Positions 30,501 through 41,538 of a DNA stretch of 64,000 bases are shown here, one piece after another; position 1 is the stretch's first letter; each line of letters begins with the position of its first letter. The notes beneath the pieces are model-generated. The model was not told the DNA's origin. It ran no database searches and worked only from the letters and a program-made list of their open reading frames with translations. A program made the position numbers and the translations under genes. Source of the DNA: Agapanthus africanus (lineage: Eukaryota > Streptophyta > Magnoliopsida > Asparagales > Amaryllidaceae); assembly GCA_030015575.1 (NCBI GenBank), contig CM057344.1, forward strand, positions 594,774,410-594,838,409, written 5' to 3'.

Positions 30501-31445
30501 GTTGTAATCCTTCAACGTCGTCAGAGAGGTGATGGGTCCCGACAGCCATACATTTAATGGACCTCTATGTCCCTAAACTGGAACAATAGAGCCAATTACT
30601 CTTTTGTCGGATCTAAACGATCCCGTTAAGTCGCTCTTAGTCCCAAACTGGACTAACGTATCCTTAACAACCGTTTAAGTTGATCTTAGCCTCAAATATG
30701 GCTAACGCATCCTTAAACCTTCAAACAGACTTTAGTCCCAAATTGGACTATAAATCCCCCCAATCTACTTTGGTTCAAGGGTACATCTCTGAACTCCTCT
30801 GACATCTGTCATTGTAATCCTTCAACGACGTCAGAGAGGTGACGGGTCCCGACGGCCATACATACAATGGACCACCATATCCCTAAACTGGAACAATCGA
30901 GCCCCCAAACGCTCTTTTGTCGGATCTAAACGATCCCGTTAAGTTGATCTTAGTCTCAAACTGGACTAACGTATCCTTAACAAACGTTTGAGTTGATCTT
31001 AGCCTCAAATATGGCTAACATATCCTCAAACCAAAACCCCAAACCCAAATCTAAGAAAATACGGATTTGGACTAATCCGCGCCCTACGGGCGACAACATA
31101 AATTAGTCTCCGTATACAATCCACGGGCAACCACAAACAAAACAAACACCAACGACACGAAGTGACCAGCTGGAGAAGGAGAAAGTTGTTACCGCGATGC
31201 GGTAGCGTAATTAACTGCAGGGGCTTGCGCCTGCAGGGAAGAGCGTCCCCACAATCAAAAACCCCTCGAACGAGGGGGAATCTGACGAAGTCTGCTACAT
31301 CGGCCGCATCCGTCTAAACCTTCGATACACGGTGCCATAAATCAATTTGGTATCTTCGGAGAGGTGGACGGATAAAACCAATTAGCATCTGCCCCGAACC
31401 TCAGGCGAGAACACCCATGTCTCGGCCGCCGTTCGGAGGGGAACA
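27552..31445 (+). repeat. El-1 3' LTR
   Basis: The 3894-bp repeat matches 14960-18852 with scattered substitutions. It has one extra CACGTG unit near 28110 and one fewer GGAC-TAATGC-GTCC unit near 30060. It is followed by the GTGAT target duplication. Confidence 0.95.
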
Positions 31446-31510
31446 GTGATGGTAATCATACTTATAGGAGCTGGGTACTCGATAGGCACATCCTTAAAGT
31501 GTCCCTAGTC
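31446..31510 (+). repeat. Copia-A 3' LTR, segment 2, opening with the right GTGAT copy
   Basis: The 65 bp lie between El-1 and El-3. The first five bases are the right El-1 target duplication. The last five, TAGTC, face AAGTC after El-3 (56035-56039), a near-perfect target duplication for El-3. Confidence 0.8.
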
Positions 31511-32317
31511 TGTAACATTTCAGAAAAATAAAATATTATTTTTGGGAATTTTTATAATTAAATAATAAAATATTGAGTATTTTAATAAGGCGGTATAATT
31601 AAATACCGATAAATGGAAGAAAAAAAAGAAAAGAAAAAGCGAAAACATTATTATATGAAGCATGGGCATGAGAGAGAGAAAGGGTGAGGGGTCAAAATTA
31701 GGTCTTGGCCATTCCTTCTCTTCTCATTTTCTTCATCATCCTTGCCTCCTCCTCTCTCATGGCAGCACCCCCTTTTCCCTCCACTTCAAAACCCTCACTT
31801 CATCATCAAATCTCCATCAAAACCCCACTCCCACTTCACAAAAAATGTGCACAAGCTCCCAAGCTACCCTTTGGACCAAGAAAGTTTGAGTTTTGGCGCT
31901 GTAGAAAATTCATGAGTGCATAAGGAGGTAATTATCCCATCATTAGTGTAGAATTTCCATTGCTTTAGCATCCATGTTAAATTAGAATCGATATTGTGTG
32001 GTTTTGGGGACTTTGAAAACTTTAAATTGAGGATTAGGGTTTGAGTTGAAACCAAAGGTGAAATTAAGGCTAGTAGAGGCTACACAACCCCTGTGGTGAT
32101 TGATTGAAGACCTAAACCAGAGACTAGAACCCATTTTAGCAAACTTAGAAACCCGATATCGGAAGAATTGTGGATTTTGTGTGTGTATATTGAAATCTGC
32201 TAACACCCAGAGCCTCTGAAAATTATTTAGCAAACACAGAGTGATGTGCAGGCAACGTGGAGTGTACCACAAAAACCCTACCCCCTAACCCTCAACCCTG
32301 GCCGTGAATTAATTCAT

Positions 32318-32340
32318 TCTGGCCGCAATTTGCGGCCAGA
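32318..32340. repeat. Perfect 11-bp-arm palindrome in El-3 LTR
   Basis: TCTGGCCGCAA and TTGCGGCCAGA flank a single central T. The same palindrome is at 52744-52766 in the 3' LTR. It may be a binding site or cruciform-prone element; its role is unknown. Confidence 0.8.
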
Positions 32341-33002
32341 GCAGTTTGTAATTTATTAGTTTTTGTTCCAGGGCCTTATCTCCAGTAAATTAGACCCTTG
32401 GCATATTCAAAATTGGCTGATTTGACCTAGGGTAAAATCTGGGATCATTTTCTTGTGTTGGCGTATTGTTTTACGACTTGTTTTAACATGGATTTTGGTA
32501 TTTGATATTTCGTTTCCGTCGTGTGGCGTTTGAACGTCAACGACTAGGGTTATTGGTCGTGTTTGCATGCGAGGCTATAGGTTTTTACCTATGAGCGTAG
32601 CGTGTGCCGTTTTTTGGTTTTCTGATGTGATTTTAATACGCATTTGCGATTGGATTATATGTGTAGGTACCCCATGTGATGTCGAGACGTTGAAGATGAA
32701 AATGGCGACATCGTCATCAACACACAAGAAGCAAGGTGAGTAGATATATATCTACGGGGGAAGTCGGGTGGATGGCGTATAGCACCCCCGCTGTTCGTAG
32801 TATAGTTATGATAGATATATATATATATATATGTAGTTTATGATACGTGGATGATCATCAAGATATGATTATGTGTTCATGGTTGGTTTGGGGTTATTAG
32901 ACGTGAACTAGCATAGTTTCTTAGTCGCGAACCCTAGAATAGGTTTACACCCATACGCACACACCTGCATTCATCTTATTACCTGTGCGTATATGGGGAT
33001 AT

Positions 33003-33011
33003 GTGTGTGTG

Positions 33012-33048
<37 letters not shown>
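33003..33048. repeat. TG/AT microsatellite in El-3 LTR
   Basis: A GT run passes into a long AT run. The matching stretch in the 3' LTR (about 53420-53455) differs in length and carries an AC run, as expected of slippage. Confidence 0.85.
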
Positions 33049-35630
33049 GGGTATGGGACTATGTATGTATGTATATATATACACGTATACATATACATGG
33101 ATTATGAGGATAGTACTTAGGATTGGAGATGAGTCGATGAGATTGGGCTTGAGGCCGTGAGATTGGTGATGTGATATGGTTCGTATTTGAGATACGACGT
33201 GATGTTTTAGCGGGTACTTTCGGCGTGGTGTTTTCAGACACATGCATGCATATACATATATGGTATCTGTATTGTACTAGACGTAGATCAGTACCCTCGA
33301 TCATGATATTTGATAAAAAGAGGATACCAGATGAATAATGTGATTGATGTGACATTGACCCGTACCCAGATTTGGGATGCCGTAAGACGGATTTACCGTA
33401 CGAGCTATATTGATGATAGATCCGCACTCTTGACTCGAGAATGTTATATTGTATTAGGGTATCGTATGGGATACTATTAAGACGGGATCACCGACTATTA
33501 TATAAATATGTGTATCGACTCAGATGTTAGGCGGCTTCCTTACCTTTCGATTAGCCTGTTAGTTTAGCCTGGTAGTTACTTGTAAATGATGGATTAGACT
33601 GGAGTCATACCTATTTCAAAACTAACGAATCGTGGGTATTTTAATGATAGGCCAAGGGATTCTACAGATATTTCAAAGGACGTATCTTTTCTTAAAACAC
33701 CGTAGCCTTTATTTTCAAAATACCACGATTCATATTATTTCAAATGGCAAAACTGTACGACTCATACTTATATAAATGCATATTAGTTATCATCGTGTTT
33801 ATTGTTCAGCTCCCGCATATTCTTGCTATTCGCATCGCATCGCATGCTTATATTGTGTTTTCATATGCCATTATTGAGATCATGCTGTCAGGAAACCAGC
33901 ACCATTACCGATGATGCGTATGTTCCACATGCACTTACTTGCCGGCTCACACACATCATCATCGGTAATTGCCATGTCACAAACACTTTAGAGAATATTA
34001 CTCATTGACATAGCTTGTTAACTGATAGTTCGACATGGTATTAGCGTACTCATCTTTATATGCTAGTTTAGGCATTGCAGTTATTACTTGCTACCGTATG
34101 CATATTATTATTCACTGTTATGTAGTATTATGGAGTTTTTTATGCCGATATTCACTGTTTACTTGCTATTGATGATTGGATTTCGGATTTTCATGAGATT
34201 TCCTGGATTTGAGAGAAAACCGCAAGAATATATATAAACTTCTCTCTCTCTCTCTCTTTTTAAAATGAAAAGTGCGGTTTTCTCATGATGTATGAGTCGT
34301 CCATCATGATGTTTTCTCGGTTATGAGATGGATTTCAAGACCCGATTCAAGGAGTTGGATGAACCGTCTGCGGGTACATGGTGGACCCGGTAAGGTACCC
34401 CAGGGCAAGAAGCTCGAGGTGTAGACGATGAGCCCGGCAGGGGCAGACTGCCTACCGGTGATTTTACCTAGCGCGTCGGATATCCGAAGGATACCGTTCG
34501 TGGTCGTGTGATTGATGATAGGGGCCGATCCGGACTGACGGAGCCCTAGATAGTGAGATTTGAGATATTGAGGTTTTGAGATTTGATGATACAGGCCAGT
34601 CCGGATAGCCGGAGCCTGAGATATTGAGATATTAGGATTTATGTTTTGTGTCGATGCTAGACACTATTTATGTTGATTTCACCTCGTTTTAATTATATAG
34701 AAATCTCACTAAGTTATGAAAGCAGTTTCTTCATTTACATGTATTCTGTTTTCATGCATTCAGACCTCATTCATATGATATGTTGTTACCTGAGCCACTG
34801 ACACGAGCACATGGGATTACACTTATGTATAGATGTTTACCGTTGTCACCTTTTCTCGCTTCAGACTTATCATTTGAGGTTATATATATGTATATTGATC
34901 GTATTGACCTAGGATTGTGTCATACATACGATTTCCACTCGGTGATATTTTCTACTCACGAGTTGGCAACTCACCCCCGTTGTGCCACAGTTTCTTGCAG
35001 GTTTTGCCGTACAGGGTTCGTTACGGCTTTGCCGGCACACTGCTTCCTTTCCGGGTGATTTGCTTTGGTAGGTGGGTTCACTTGCATCGTGACCACCATT
35101 ATACCTTGTATATTATTTATTTCAATTGTATCTAGTAAACTCTATCAACCAGACATGTATATTTTATTGACTTAGAGACCAGTGATGTATATTCTTTTGA
35201 CCTTAGAGTCGCACGTTGTATTATGATGGTTTTCTTGTTGCTTTGAGTTCCCTTTTGAGTTTTGATCCTCGCCCTTCGGCGTTGTATATTGTATTGCTTG
35301 CGTGGTTGTGTCTGTCGATTGACGAAGAGCTGGCTCCCGCTTAGGGATGCCTTTTGTTATTATGTATATATTTATCATGTTGTACCCCGTTCGGGGCCAG
35401 GATTTACAAAGGAAACTCTGCCGAAATTTTTAGAAAATACTGTTGATTTTAAAAATGCATATTTCGGCTTATGTTGCTAAACTACTTGATTTAAATTGGT
35501 TTTTCCTCCACTCTACTACTTTACTTGGTTTTGATTTCTGGGTTTTGGCTTACTTAGATTACGTACGCCTCGAGACGTTTCGTAATTTAAGTGCCGGTCA
35601 TGTTTCGTACTTTTCGGGTCGTGACAAAGT

Positions 35631-35643
35631 TGGTATCAGAGCG
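35631..35643 (+). promoter_or_regulatory. El-3 primer binding site (tRNA-iMet type)
   Basis: TGGTATCAGAGCG, four bases after the LTR, contains the standard TGGTATCAGAGC complementary to the 3' end of plant initiator tRNA-Met. Confidence 0.9.
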
Positions 35644-35831
35644 TTAGGTTTTACCTTCGGAGTGTAGGATGACTCTTGGTTGATGGAGTAGGTAGCTTGA
35701 GTAGAGTGACGTACCGTACGTATGTTCCACAGTATATTTACGATACGCTACTCCGCTTAAGAAGCCTTAGGATGTACATTTCCATGCATAGTATTATATT
35801 CCTTCCTATGATCTAGCCTCATCGGTACAAG

Positions 35832-37130
35832 TTATGGTTTTGTTACCACGGTTGTACGGGCATAGAGAGCTACGGCTAGAGTTGCAGTCAGCACGAGCTC
35901 GTCACAAACGAGGACTGACCAGGGCGTGATTCCAGGGACATACGATTTGCATAGATGTGCCGTGTTATTGTGTTTTTGCGCCATGAGCGTTGATGGATCG
36001 TTGTTATGAGATTTCTCTGGCGTGCAGATTTGCACTAGAGGATTGAGCCACTGATAGAGGCCAGCCAGAATGTGATGACCATTGATGTATCGCTTATTCA
36101 TGATGATTGAGGCACTGTTCAGCGTGCAGATGAATGAGCCAGTTGTTGCTGCGAGTGACGAGATATTGCCCCAGATGTTGGAGCTATTGCAGTACGAGTT
36201 GTACTAAGAGATATGATAGAAGGTCGCTAGTCACCCGAGAATGAATGACTAGGACATGTGGTTCGTTCGCTTACCCCGACGCGAGGTCATCAGATAGATG
36301 GATTTCAGCTAGAGATGACTTCACGCAGGTACGTTGGGAGTCGATAGAGGCAATCGAATGTCAGAAACCCATATTCCAAGTTTAAAGTATTCGGAAAGAC
36401 ATGCAAGCAATTCTATGGACCCTCTAGAAGAATGAAACCCTAACTCGACATAATGACCGTGTGAAAGCCTTTGAACTTTAGGGTTTGCGGCAGTTCCGCG
36501 GTACCATTAGTAAGGCTTGGGTTTGCCCTTCTACGGCTAGTCCACCGATACTGTGGTGTGTACTCGATACTATTAAACCGTACCCAAGATGTTGAGCTCT
36601 TTAGGGATTATGAGGTTTTGACGAATCGATCGAATGGTTCGACTTCATTCGGATGCTATGTGGTGGGATGCATTTCTGGGGAGACTCCGGATACGAGTAT
36701 AGCCGTTGGAGCGCAGTCCATGCAGCCACGATGAGACGAGTCCGAAGCAGTCAACAATAGAGAAAGGTGGAGTAAGAGGTTCGTACGAGATCTTGATAAG
36801 ATGACGTTCCACTCCGCCGACATCAGAGATGTGATACGCATGCAGAGGCATTGTATATGAATATATCTTCCAGAAGGAGTCGCGATGAGTATGCAGCCGT
36901 TCCGGAACAAGAAACAGATTTAGTGAAGGGTGATAACTTCTGAACAGTTCGGCAGAGACGAAATTTGGGAGAGATCTCGACAGGACCTTTCTGGAATAAT
37001 GTACGAGAAGACTTGGACCCAGGAGTGGTCATGTTACACACACCAGCAGGCCAGAGTTCAGCATCGTCAACGAGACATGTTATGAGTGACCATGACAGTT
37101 GGCCAAAAATTCTTAGAGGATGTGCTTGAG
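35832..37130 (+). pseudogene. El-3 gag ruins
   Basis: No long frame survives. A short stretch near 35890-35935 reads TRTDQGVIPG, which resembles the N-terminus of Tekay gag. Another near 36775-36840 reads FVRDLDKMTFHSADIRDVIR. The same two places are recognisable in El-4 (about 59220 and 59860). The shared decay suggests the family spread in this form. The assignment to gag is tentative. Confidence 0.4.
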
Positions 37131-37209
37131 CGGGACTATTCCGCCATACTTGATTTCGGTATTTTGGGCGATCTATTCGCATGATTGAATTTTGATGAGT
37201 GAGTTTCAT

Positions 37210-37890
37210 GATATTTGTTTCGTGCACCATGGTTGCACCTACTGAGTATTTACGATTTGTGCACAGTTATTGCACTTGATATCGTTTTCATGCCTTGGTT
37301 GCACATGTTTATGATTTCATGGGTTTCATACAGTTGAGTTGATTTTGTGCATATGTACGCACACGATTTGGTTTTTGCACTCGGTATAGTTTACATATGC
37401 TTGCAGTGCATTGATAAGTATTTGTGCACCGCAGTTGCACTGGACTACGATTTGATATCATTAAGATATGGATTTTGATTGTGATACACGATATTTGTTT
37501 TGTGCACCTTGTGCACCTAATTGGATTCTTGCACATATTTGACGCGCTTGGATTGGATTTTGCGCATGTTCGGCGCTTGATATTGGATTTCGTGATTTCG
37601 AGCATGTTGGATGCATACGATTTAGATTTTTATTCATGCATGATGGATGCACCTGATTTGGATTTTCGCGCATGTTGGGCGCATGTTATAAGATGCGATT
37701 TTGGTGCACACCAAATGCACTAAATCGAGATTCCTCGTGCATGGCAGATGCACCTGATTTTGCTGTCAGGCACACACATTGCCTCTGACAGGCGTTTCGT
37801 GCACACCCGTTGCACTTAGATGTTGTTTCTGTGCACATGTATGGTACATATATGGATTTTGATTTCCGTGCGCACCAGACACACGTAGCA
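37210..37890. repeat. Array of GTGCA-N7-TGCAC inverted repeats in El-3 tail
   Basis: Repeats of about 30-40 bp each hold GTGCA and TGCAC arms around a 4-8 base centre (CCATGGT, CAGTTAT, CCGCAGT, TGGCAGA, CACCCGT among others), separated by TTGATTTTGATTTC-like spacers. El-4 has a related array. No gene is visible here. Confidence 0.8.
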
Positions 37891-38515
37891 TTCATATGCA
37901 CATTTTGGGATTGATTTCTTATGGAGCAGTACGTTTTTTATGATATTTACTATTGTTTTCGTACTGAGCAGGACTAGTCAAAGGACAGTACCTGGATGTA
38001 TTTTGCATGCATTGATAGTTATCGAAGGGATTTCTAAAAAGAGTGCTATAGTCTCAGTATTTACCTACGTGTCTGAGATGACACGAAACGTTTAAAAACA
38101 AGGAAACCCTTCTAAATTGTATTCAAAAACGGCGGTACGTGAATGTAAACAAAGGATATATAGAGAGAGTTATTTTCTTACTAGAGACGTCCGCCACTGT
38201 GCAGTGTTATGCGCATCGCACAGCAACTTAACACGGTTTGGCATGCATTTCCTTCAGGTGTTTATATGTATAGTGTAGATGTATATCATATTGGTTTTCG
38301 TATTGGATTTAGACATTGATGTCTTCACCATGACTCCGATAATTGCGGGATACTTGACGGAGTGTTGTATTTGAGTTATCTGCTCATTGTTCATGCGCAC
38401 GCATTGCGCTATGATGCGTTTTATGTATTGATGGTTTCGGAGCCCCGATGACTTAGTCTTTTACTGAAATGTTTTAGTATTGAGGGGTGTAAATTTAAAT
38501 TCGAGGACCGAATTT

Positions 38516-38531
38516 CTTTAGGGGGGAAGAC
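38516..38531 (+). promoter_or_regulatory. El-3 polypurine tract
   Basis: TTTAGGGGGGAAGA precedes the 3' LTR. The upstream AAATTCGAGGACCGAATTTC resembles the end of the chromovirus internal region (compare 4086-4105 in Gyp-1). Confidence 0.75.
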
Positions 38532-38867
38532 CGTAACATTTCAAAAAAATAAAATATTATTTTTGGGAATTTTTATAATTAAATAATAAAATATTGAATA
38601 TTTTAATAAAGTGGTATAATTAAATACCGATAAATGGAAAAAAATTGGAAAATTATGGAAATTACTAAAAAGAGGGTGTTTTATGTGATTTAAGCAAATT
38701 ATGAAATTTTACGATTTATTATGCACTAATTTTGTACTAATCGCGATTAAAAATCGCTAATAGGGCTTTAAGCGTGTTTTGTGCACATGACATGCACATG
38801 TCATTTTAACACTTGTTACATTTTTCCTACATGATTTTTGGGTGTATGGTCATTTGTTTTGGGTTTC
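38532..38867 (+). repeat. El-3 3' LTR, segment 1
   Basis: It starts CGTAACATTT where the 5' LTR has TGTAACATTT, so the terminal TG has become CG. It is cut by El-2 at 38867; the last five bases, GTTTC, are the left El-2 target duplication. It includes about 220 bp that the 5' LTR has lost. Confidence 0.88.
38863..38867 (+). repeat. El-2 target duplication, left (GTTTC)
   Basis: It is repeated exactly at 52026-52030, directly after El-2. Confidence 0.95.
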
Positions 38868-38999
38868 TGTTTACCCCAATCAGAGCAAAGCTCTGTTCAA
38901 ATTCCGAGGCGGGAGATGAAGCAACGCTTCATCTTCCCCCAATCAGAGCAAAGCTCTGCTTTGAAAATTTAAAATTTAATAAATGAAGCAACGCTTCAG

Positions 39000-39235
39000 C
39001 TGCGCAAGTACTGCGTTGCGCGACACGTGTCAGCGCAGATGCTCTAGCGCAGATGCGCTGCGCAGTTGCGCTGCGCGACACGTGTCAGCGCAGATGCGCT
39101 AGCGCAGTTGCGCTGCGCTGTGCGCTGCGCGACACGTGTCAGCGCAGATGCGCTGCGCTGTGCGCTGCGCGACACGTGTCAGCGCAGTTGCGCTGCGCTG
39201 TGCGCTGCGCGACACGTGTCGCGCGCTGAGGCATC
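39000..39235. promoter_or_regulatory. GACACGTGTC repeat cluster in El-2 U3
   Basis: Five GACACGTGTC palindromes (near 39020, 39077, 39130, 39172 and 39212) alternate with AGCGCAGATGCGCT and GCTAGCGC words. ACGTGTC in both directions matches plant ABA-response-type and G-box cores, so this looks like the enhancer. The equivalent cluster at 49665-49885 differs in copy arrangement and one core is mutated (GACAAGTGTC). Confidence 0.7.
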
Positions 39236-39284
39236 TGCGCCAAACAGAATTAAATTTTTAAGAAATCTTTTCTGTTCTTGTTAA

Positions 39285-40330
39285 AACAAGAAGATTTTCT
39301 TCTGCAAAGCAGAAGCCCTTGGATCAAAGATCCAACGGTGGGGAAAATTCCCCAAATCACTCAAAGAAAAATCTCTTTAACAAATTTAACTAATTTATGG
39401 GCACTATAAAAAGGACCCTAGGCCTCAATTCAAAGGCATCAACATTTCTTAAAAAAAAGGTCAAGAGCTTCAAACAGAGAGAAGTCTGAGAAAATTCCAA
39501 GAAAAAGGTAAATAACCTTCATAAAATAGAAGAAGAAATTTCTTCTCGTAGATCATTGATCTAAAAACAAGATCAATGATCTTTACATAAAAAAAAACAG
39601 TGCTTTGCACTTCTTATGAACCTTTGGTTCTTTAAAAAACAAGAAAACAATAAAATAAAAATAGTGCTTTGCACTTTTATGAACATCTGGTTCTTAAAAC
39701 AAAAAGAAAAACTTATATTTCTTTGATCTAAATTTAGATCAAGAAATTAAACAGTGCTTTGCACTTCTGTTCTTGAATCTAAAAGATTCTTAGTGCTCTG
39801 CACTTGCAAACTGCGCTGTTGCGCTCTTAAGAGGGCGCCACGTGTCAGCTACAGAACCACTTGCGCTACGCGCTCTTGAAATAGAGTTTTGCTCTCTGGA
39901 ATTGGCGCAACTCACCAGAGCGCGCCACGTGTCAGCAGCGCAACAGCGCAGCGCGCTAGCGCAGCGCACTGCGCTGTTGCGCTTGCGCTCACCAGAGCAT
40001 GACACGTGTCCTAACCACAAGCACTTGCGCTCAGTAATTGGCGCAAAGCACCTGACAAATGCAATGCATTTCTCTTCCTGAAGGGCCAGGCCCAATTAAA
40101 AGACCAAACATGCCTAGTTAAATTGATGCTCTGCATCATTTATAAATGGGTAGAGCCCAAACAAAATAATATAAACGCCATGCATTTTAAAAGGGGCAGA
40201 GCCCAAACAAAGCAGATGCCTTGCAGAGCCCAGAATAAATTGATGCTCTGCATCAATCATGAGCAAAGCCCAAACAAAAAATATATTGATGCAATGTATT
40301 ATTTAAAAATGGGCCAAGCCCTAGCACAGG
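39285..40330. repeat. Field of odd-centred small palindromes in El-2 LTR
   Basis: Inverted repeats with a 3-nt centre: CTTCTGC-AAA-GCAGAAG, GGATC-AAA-GATCC, AGTGC-TTT-GCACT (several), GAACC-TTT-GGTTC, GATC-ATT-GATC, GATGC-TCT-GCATC (several), ATGC-AAT-GCAT. Further copies lie before this field (AGAGC-AAA-GCTCT, GAAGC-AAC-GCTTC at 38880-38995). Longer even palindromes such as AGAAGAAATTTCTTCT also occur. No gene is visible here. Confidence 0.85.
39405..39412 (+). promoter_or_regulatory. El-2 LTR TATA box
   Basis: TATAAAAA precedes GGACCCTAGGCCTC. The 3' LTR copy is at 50065-50072. Transcription would begin near 39435. Confidence 0.7.
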
Positions 40331-40550
40331 TCTAACAGACCAGAAACAAATAAAAGGCGTTGAATATTTTTCAACTGGACTTAGCCCAATTTTGGCCGTA
40401 AGTCCTCAAATTAAATTGACTGAGCAAGATTGCTCTCTTAAATCAATTTACTACTGGTTCGAGGGTACATCTCCGAACTCCTCTGACACACGTCGTTGTA
40501 ATCATTCAACGTCGCCAGAGAGGTGACGGGTCCCAACGACCATACACGTA

Positions 40551-40830
40551 CAACGGACTGCGGGGTCCTTAAACTCGTGGACCGAAACGTTCTTAAACTA
40601 ATATTGGACCGAAACGTCCTTAAACTAATGATAGACCACCACGTCCCTAAACTGGCAATGGACCGAAACGTCCTTAAACTAATATTGGACCGAAACGTCC
40701 TTAAACTAATACCGGAGCGAAACGTCCCTAAACTAATATCGGACCGAGATGTCCCTAAACTAATATCGGACCGAGACGTTGGACCACCACGTCCTTAAAC
40801 TGGCGATGGACCACCACGTCCCTAAATTGG
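40551..40830. repeat. Minisatellite of GGAC-N6-GTCC units in El-2 LTR
   Basis: About ten units, mostly GGAC-CGAAAC-GTCC or GGAC-CACCAC-GTCC, are followed by YTTAAACTAAT. The 3' LTR copy (51205-51460) has a different number and order of units. The ORF through it is repeat-made. Confidence 0.85.
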
Positions 40831-41392
40831 CACAATAGAGCCAATTGCTGTTCTTTCGGATCTAAACGATCCCGTTCAAGTCGATCTTAGTCCAAAATAG
40901 GATTAACGTATCCTTGGCGAACGTTTAAGTTGATCTTAGCCGCAACGCGACTAACGCATCCTTAAACTAAAAAACACCAAACCCAAATCTAAATAAATAC
41001 GGATTTGGACTAATCCAAGTCCTACGGGCGACGGCATTACTCAGTCTCTGTATACAATCCACGGCCAACCACAAACAAAACAAACACCCACGACACGAAG
41101 TGAAATTCTGGAGAAGGAGAAAGTTGTTACCGCGAAACGGTAGCGTAATTAACTGCAGGGGCTTTCGCCTGTAGGGAAGAGCGTCCCCACAATCAAAAAC
41201 CCCTCATGCGAGGGGGAATCTGTCGAAGTCTGCTACATCGGCCGTATCCGTCTAAACTTCCGATACACGGTGTCATAAATCAACTTGGCATCTTCGGAGA
41301 GGTAGACAGATAAAACCAAATAGCATCTGCCCCGAATCTCAGTGCCAGGACATCGCGGTCCTGTGCGCCGCCATTCGGAGGGGAACAGATTC

Positions 41393-41410
41393 TGGCACGC
41401 CCGGTGGGAC
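41393..41410 (+). promoter_or_regulatory. Putative El-2 primer binding site
   Basis: TGGCACGCCCGGTGGGAC, five bases after the LTR, is identical to that of El-1. Confidence 0.7.
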
Positions 41411-41538
41411 CTTTTCCTCTTTCCACTCCACACTTCGTGTGTCGTCCTCGCGAACGAATCGCGGTTTGTTAAATGGTTGCCTTTGGATTTCAAGTTACTA
41501 AGATTTGGTCTTTTTCCTGGCGAAGAGCTCAAGATTCA

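Larger units (their letters stand above)
14960..31445 (+). mobile_element. El-1: large pol-less LTR retrotransposon with gag (Tat-like lineage), 16.5 kb
   Basis: It has two LTRs of 3893 and 3894 bp (14960-18852, 27552-31445), both opening TGTTCC and closing GGGGAACA. A putative primer site lies at 18858, a gag-like gene at 19002-22738, about 4.8 kb of repeat-rich non-coding DNA follows, and a polypurine tract precedes the 3' LTR. The 5-bp target duplication is exact. There is no protease, reverse transcriptase, RNase H or integrase, so it must have moved with enzymes from another element. The near-equal LTRs and intact target duplication point to a fairly recent insertion into the Copia-A 3' LTR. 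Confidence 0.93.
31511..35626 (+). repeat. El-3 5' LTR
   Basis: The 4116-bp repeat corresponds to 52030-56034 plus the start at 38532. It contains AT and TG microsatellites (32810-32835, 33003-33048), a 23-nt palindrome at 32318, a CT run near 34240 and many small ORFs without domains. One of these, 31705-31923, resembles a secreted peptide but is probably chance. Confidence 0.9.
38868..41387 (+). repeat. El-2 5' LTR
   Basis: The repeat matches 49514-52025. U3 (to about 39430) is rich in GCGC-containing palindromes with ACACGTGT cores. Then come the TATA box, a leader full of small inverted repeats, a GGAC/GTCC minisatellite and the 3' part shared with El-1. Confidence 0.95.

Noticed and set aside
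31705..31923. Possible secreted small peptide in the El-3 LTR, also at 52131-52394
   Set aside because: A hydrophobic start is easily made by the CT-rich stretch; the two LTR copies are paralogous by duplication, and the C-terminal ends differ by stops.
36471..37230. Host gene between the El-3 LTRs
   Set aside because: Only short frames in conflicting directions; the stretch is matched by El-4 and lies between a primer site and a polypurine tract.
39066..39284. Cys/Arg-rich ORF with repeats in the El-2 LTR, also at 49629-49913
   Set aside because: It is translated from the GCGC/ACACGTGT palindrome repeats and is open in several frames.
40523..40798. ORF with repeated LKLILDRNV units, also at 51256-51477
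   Set aside because: It is a by-product of the GGAC-N6-GTCC minisatellite.
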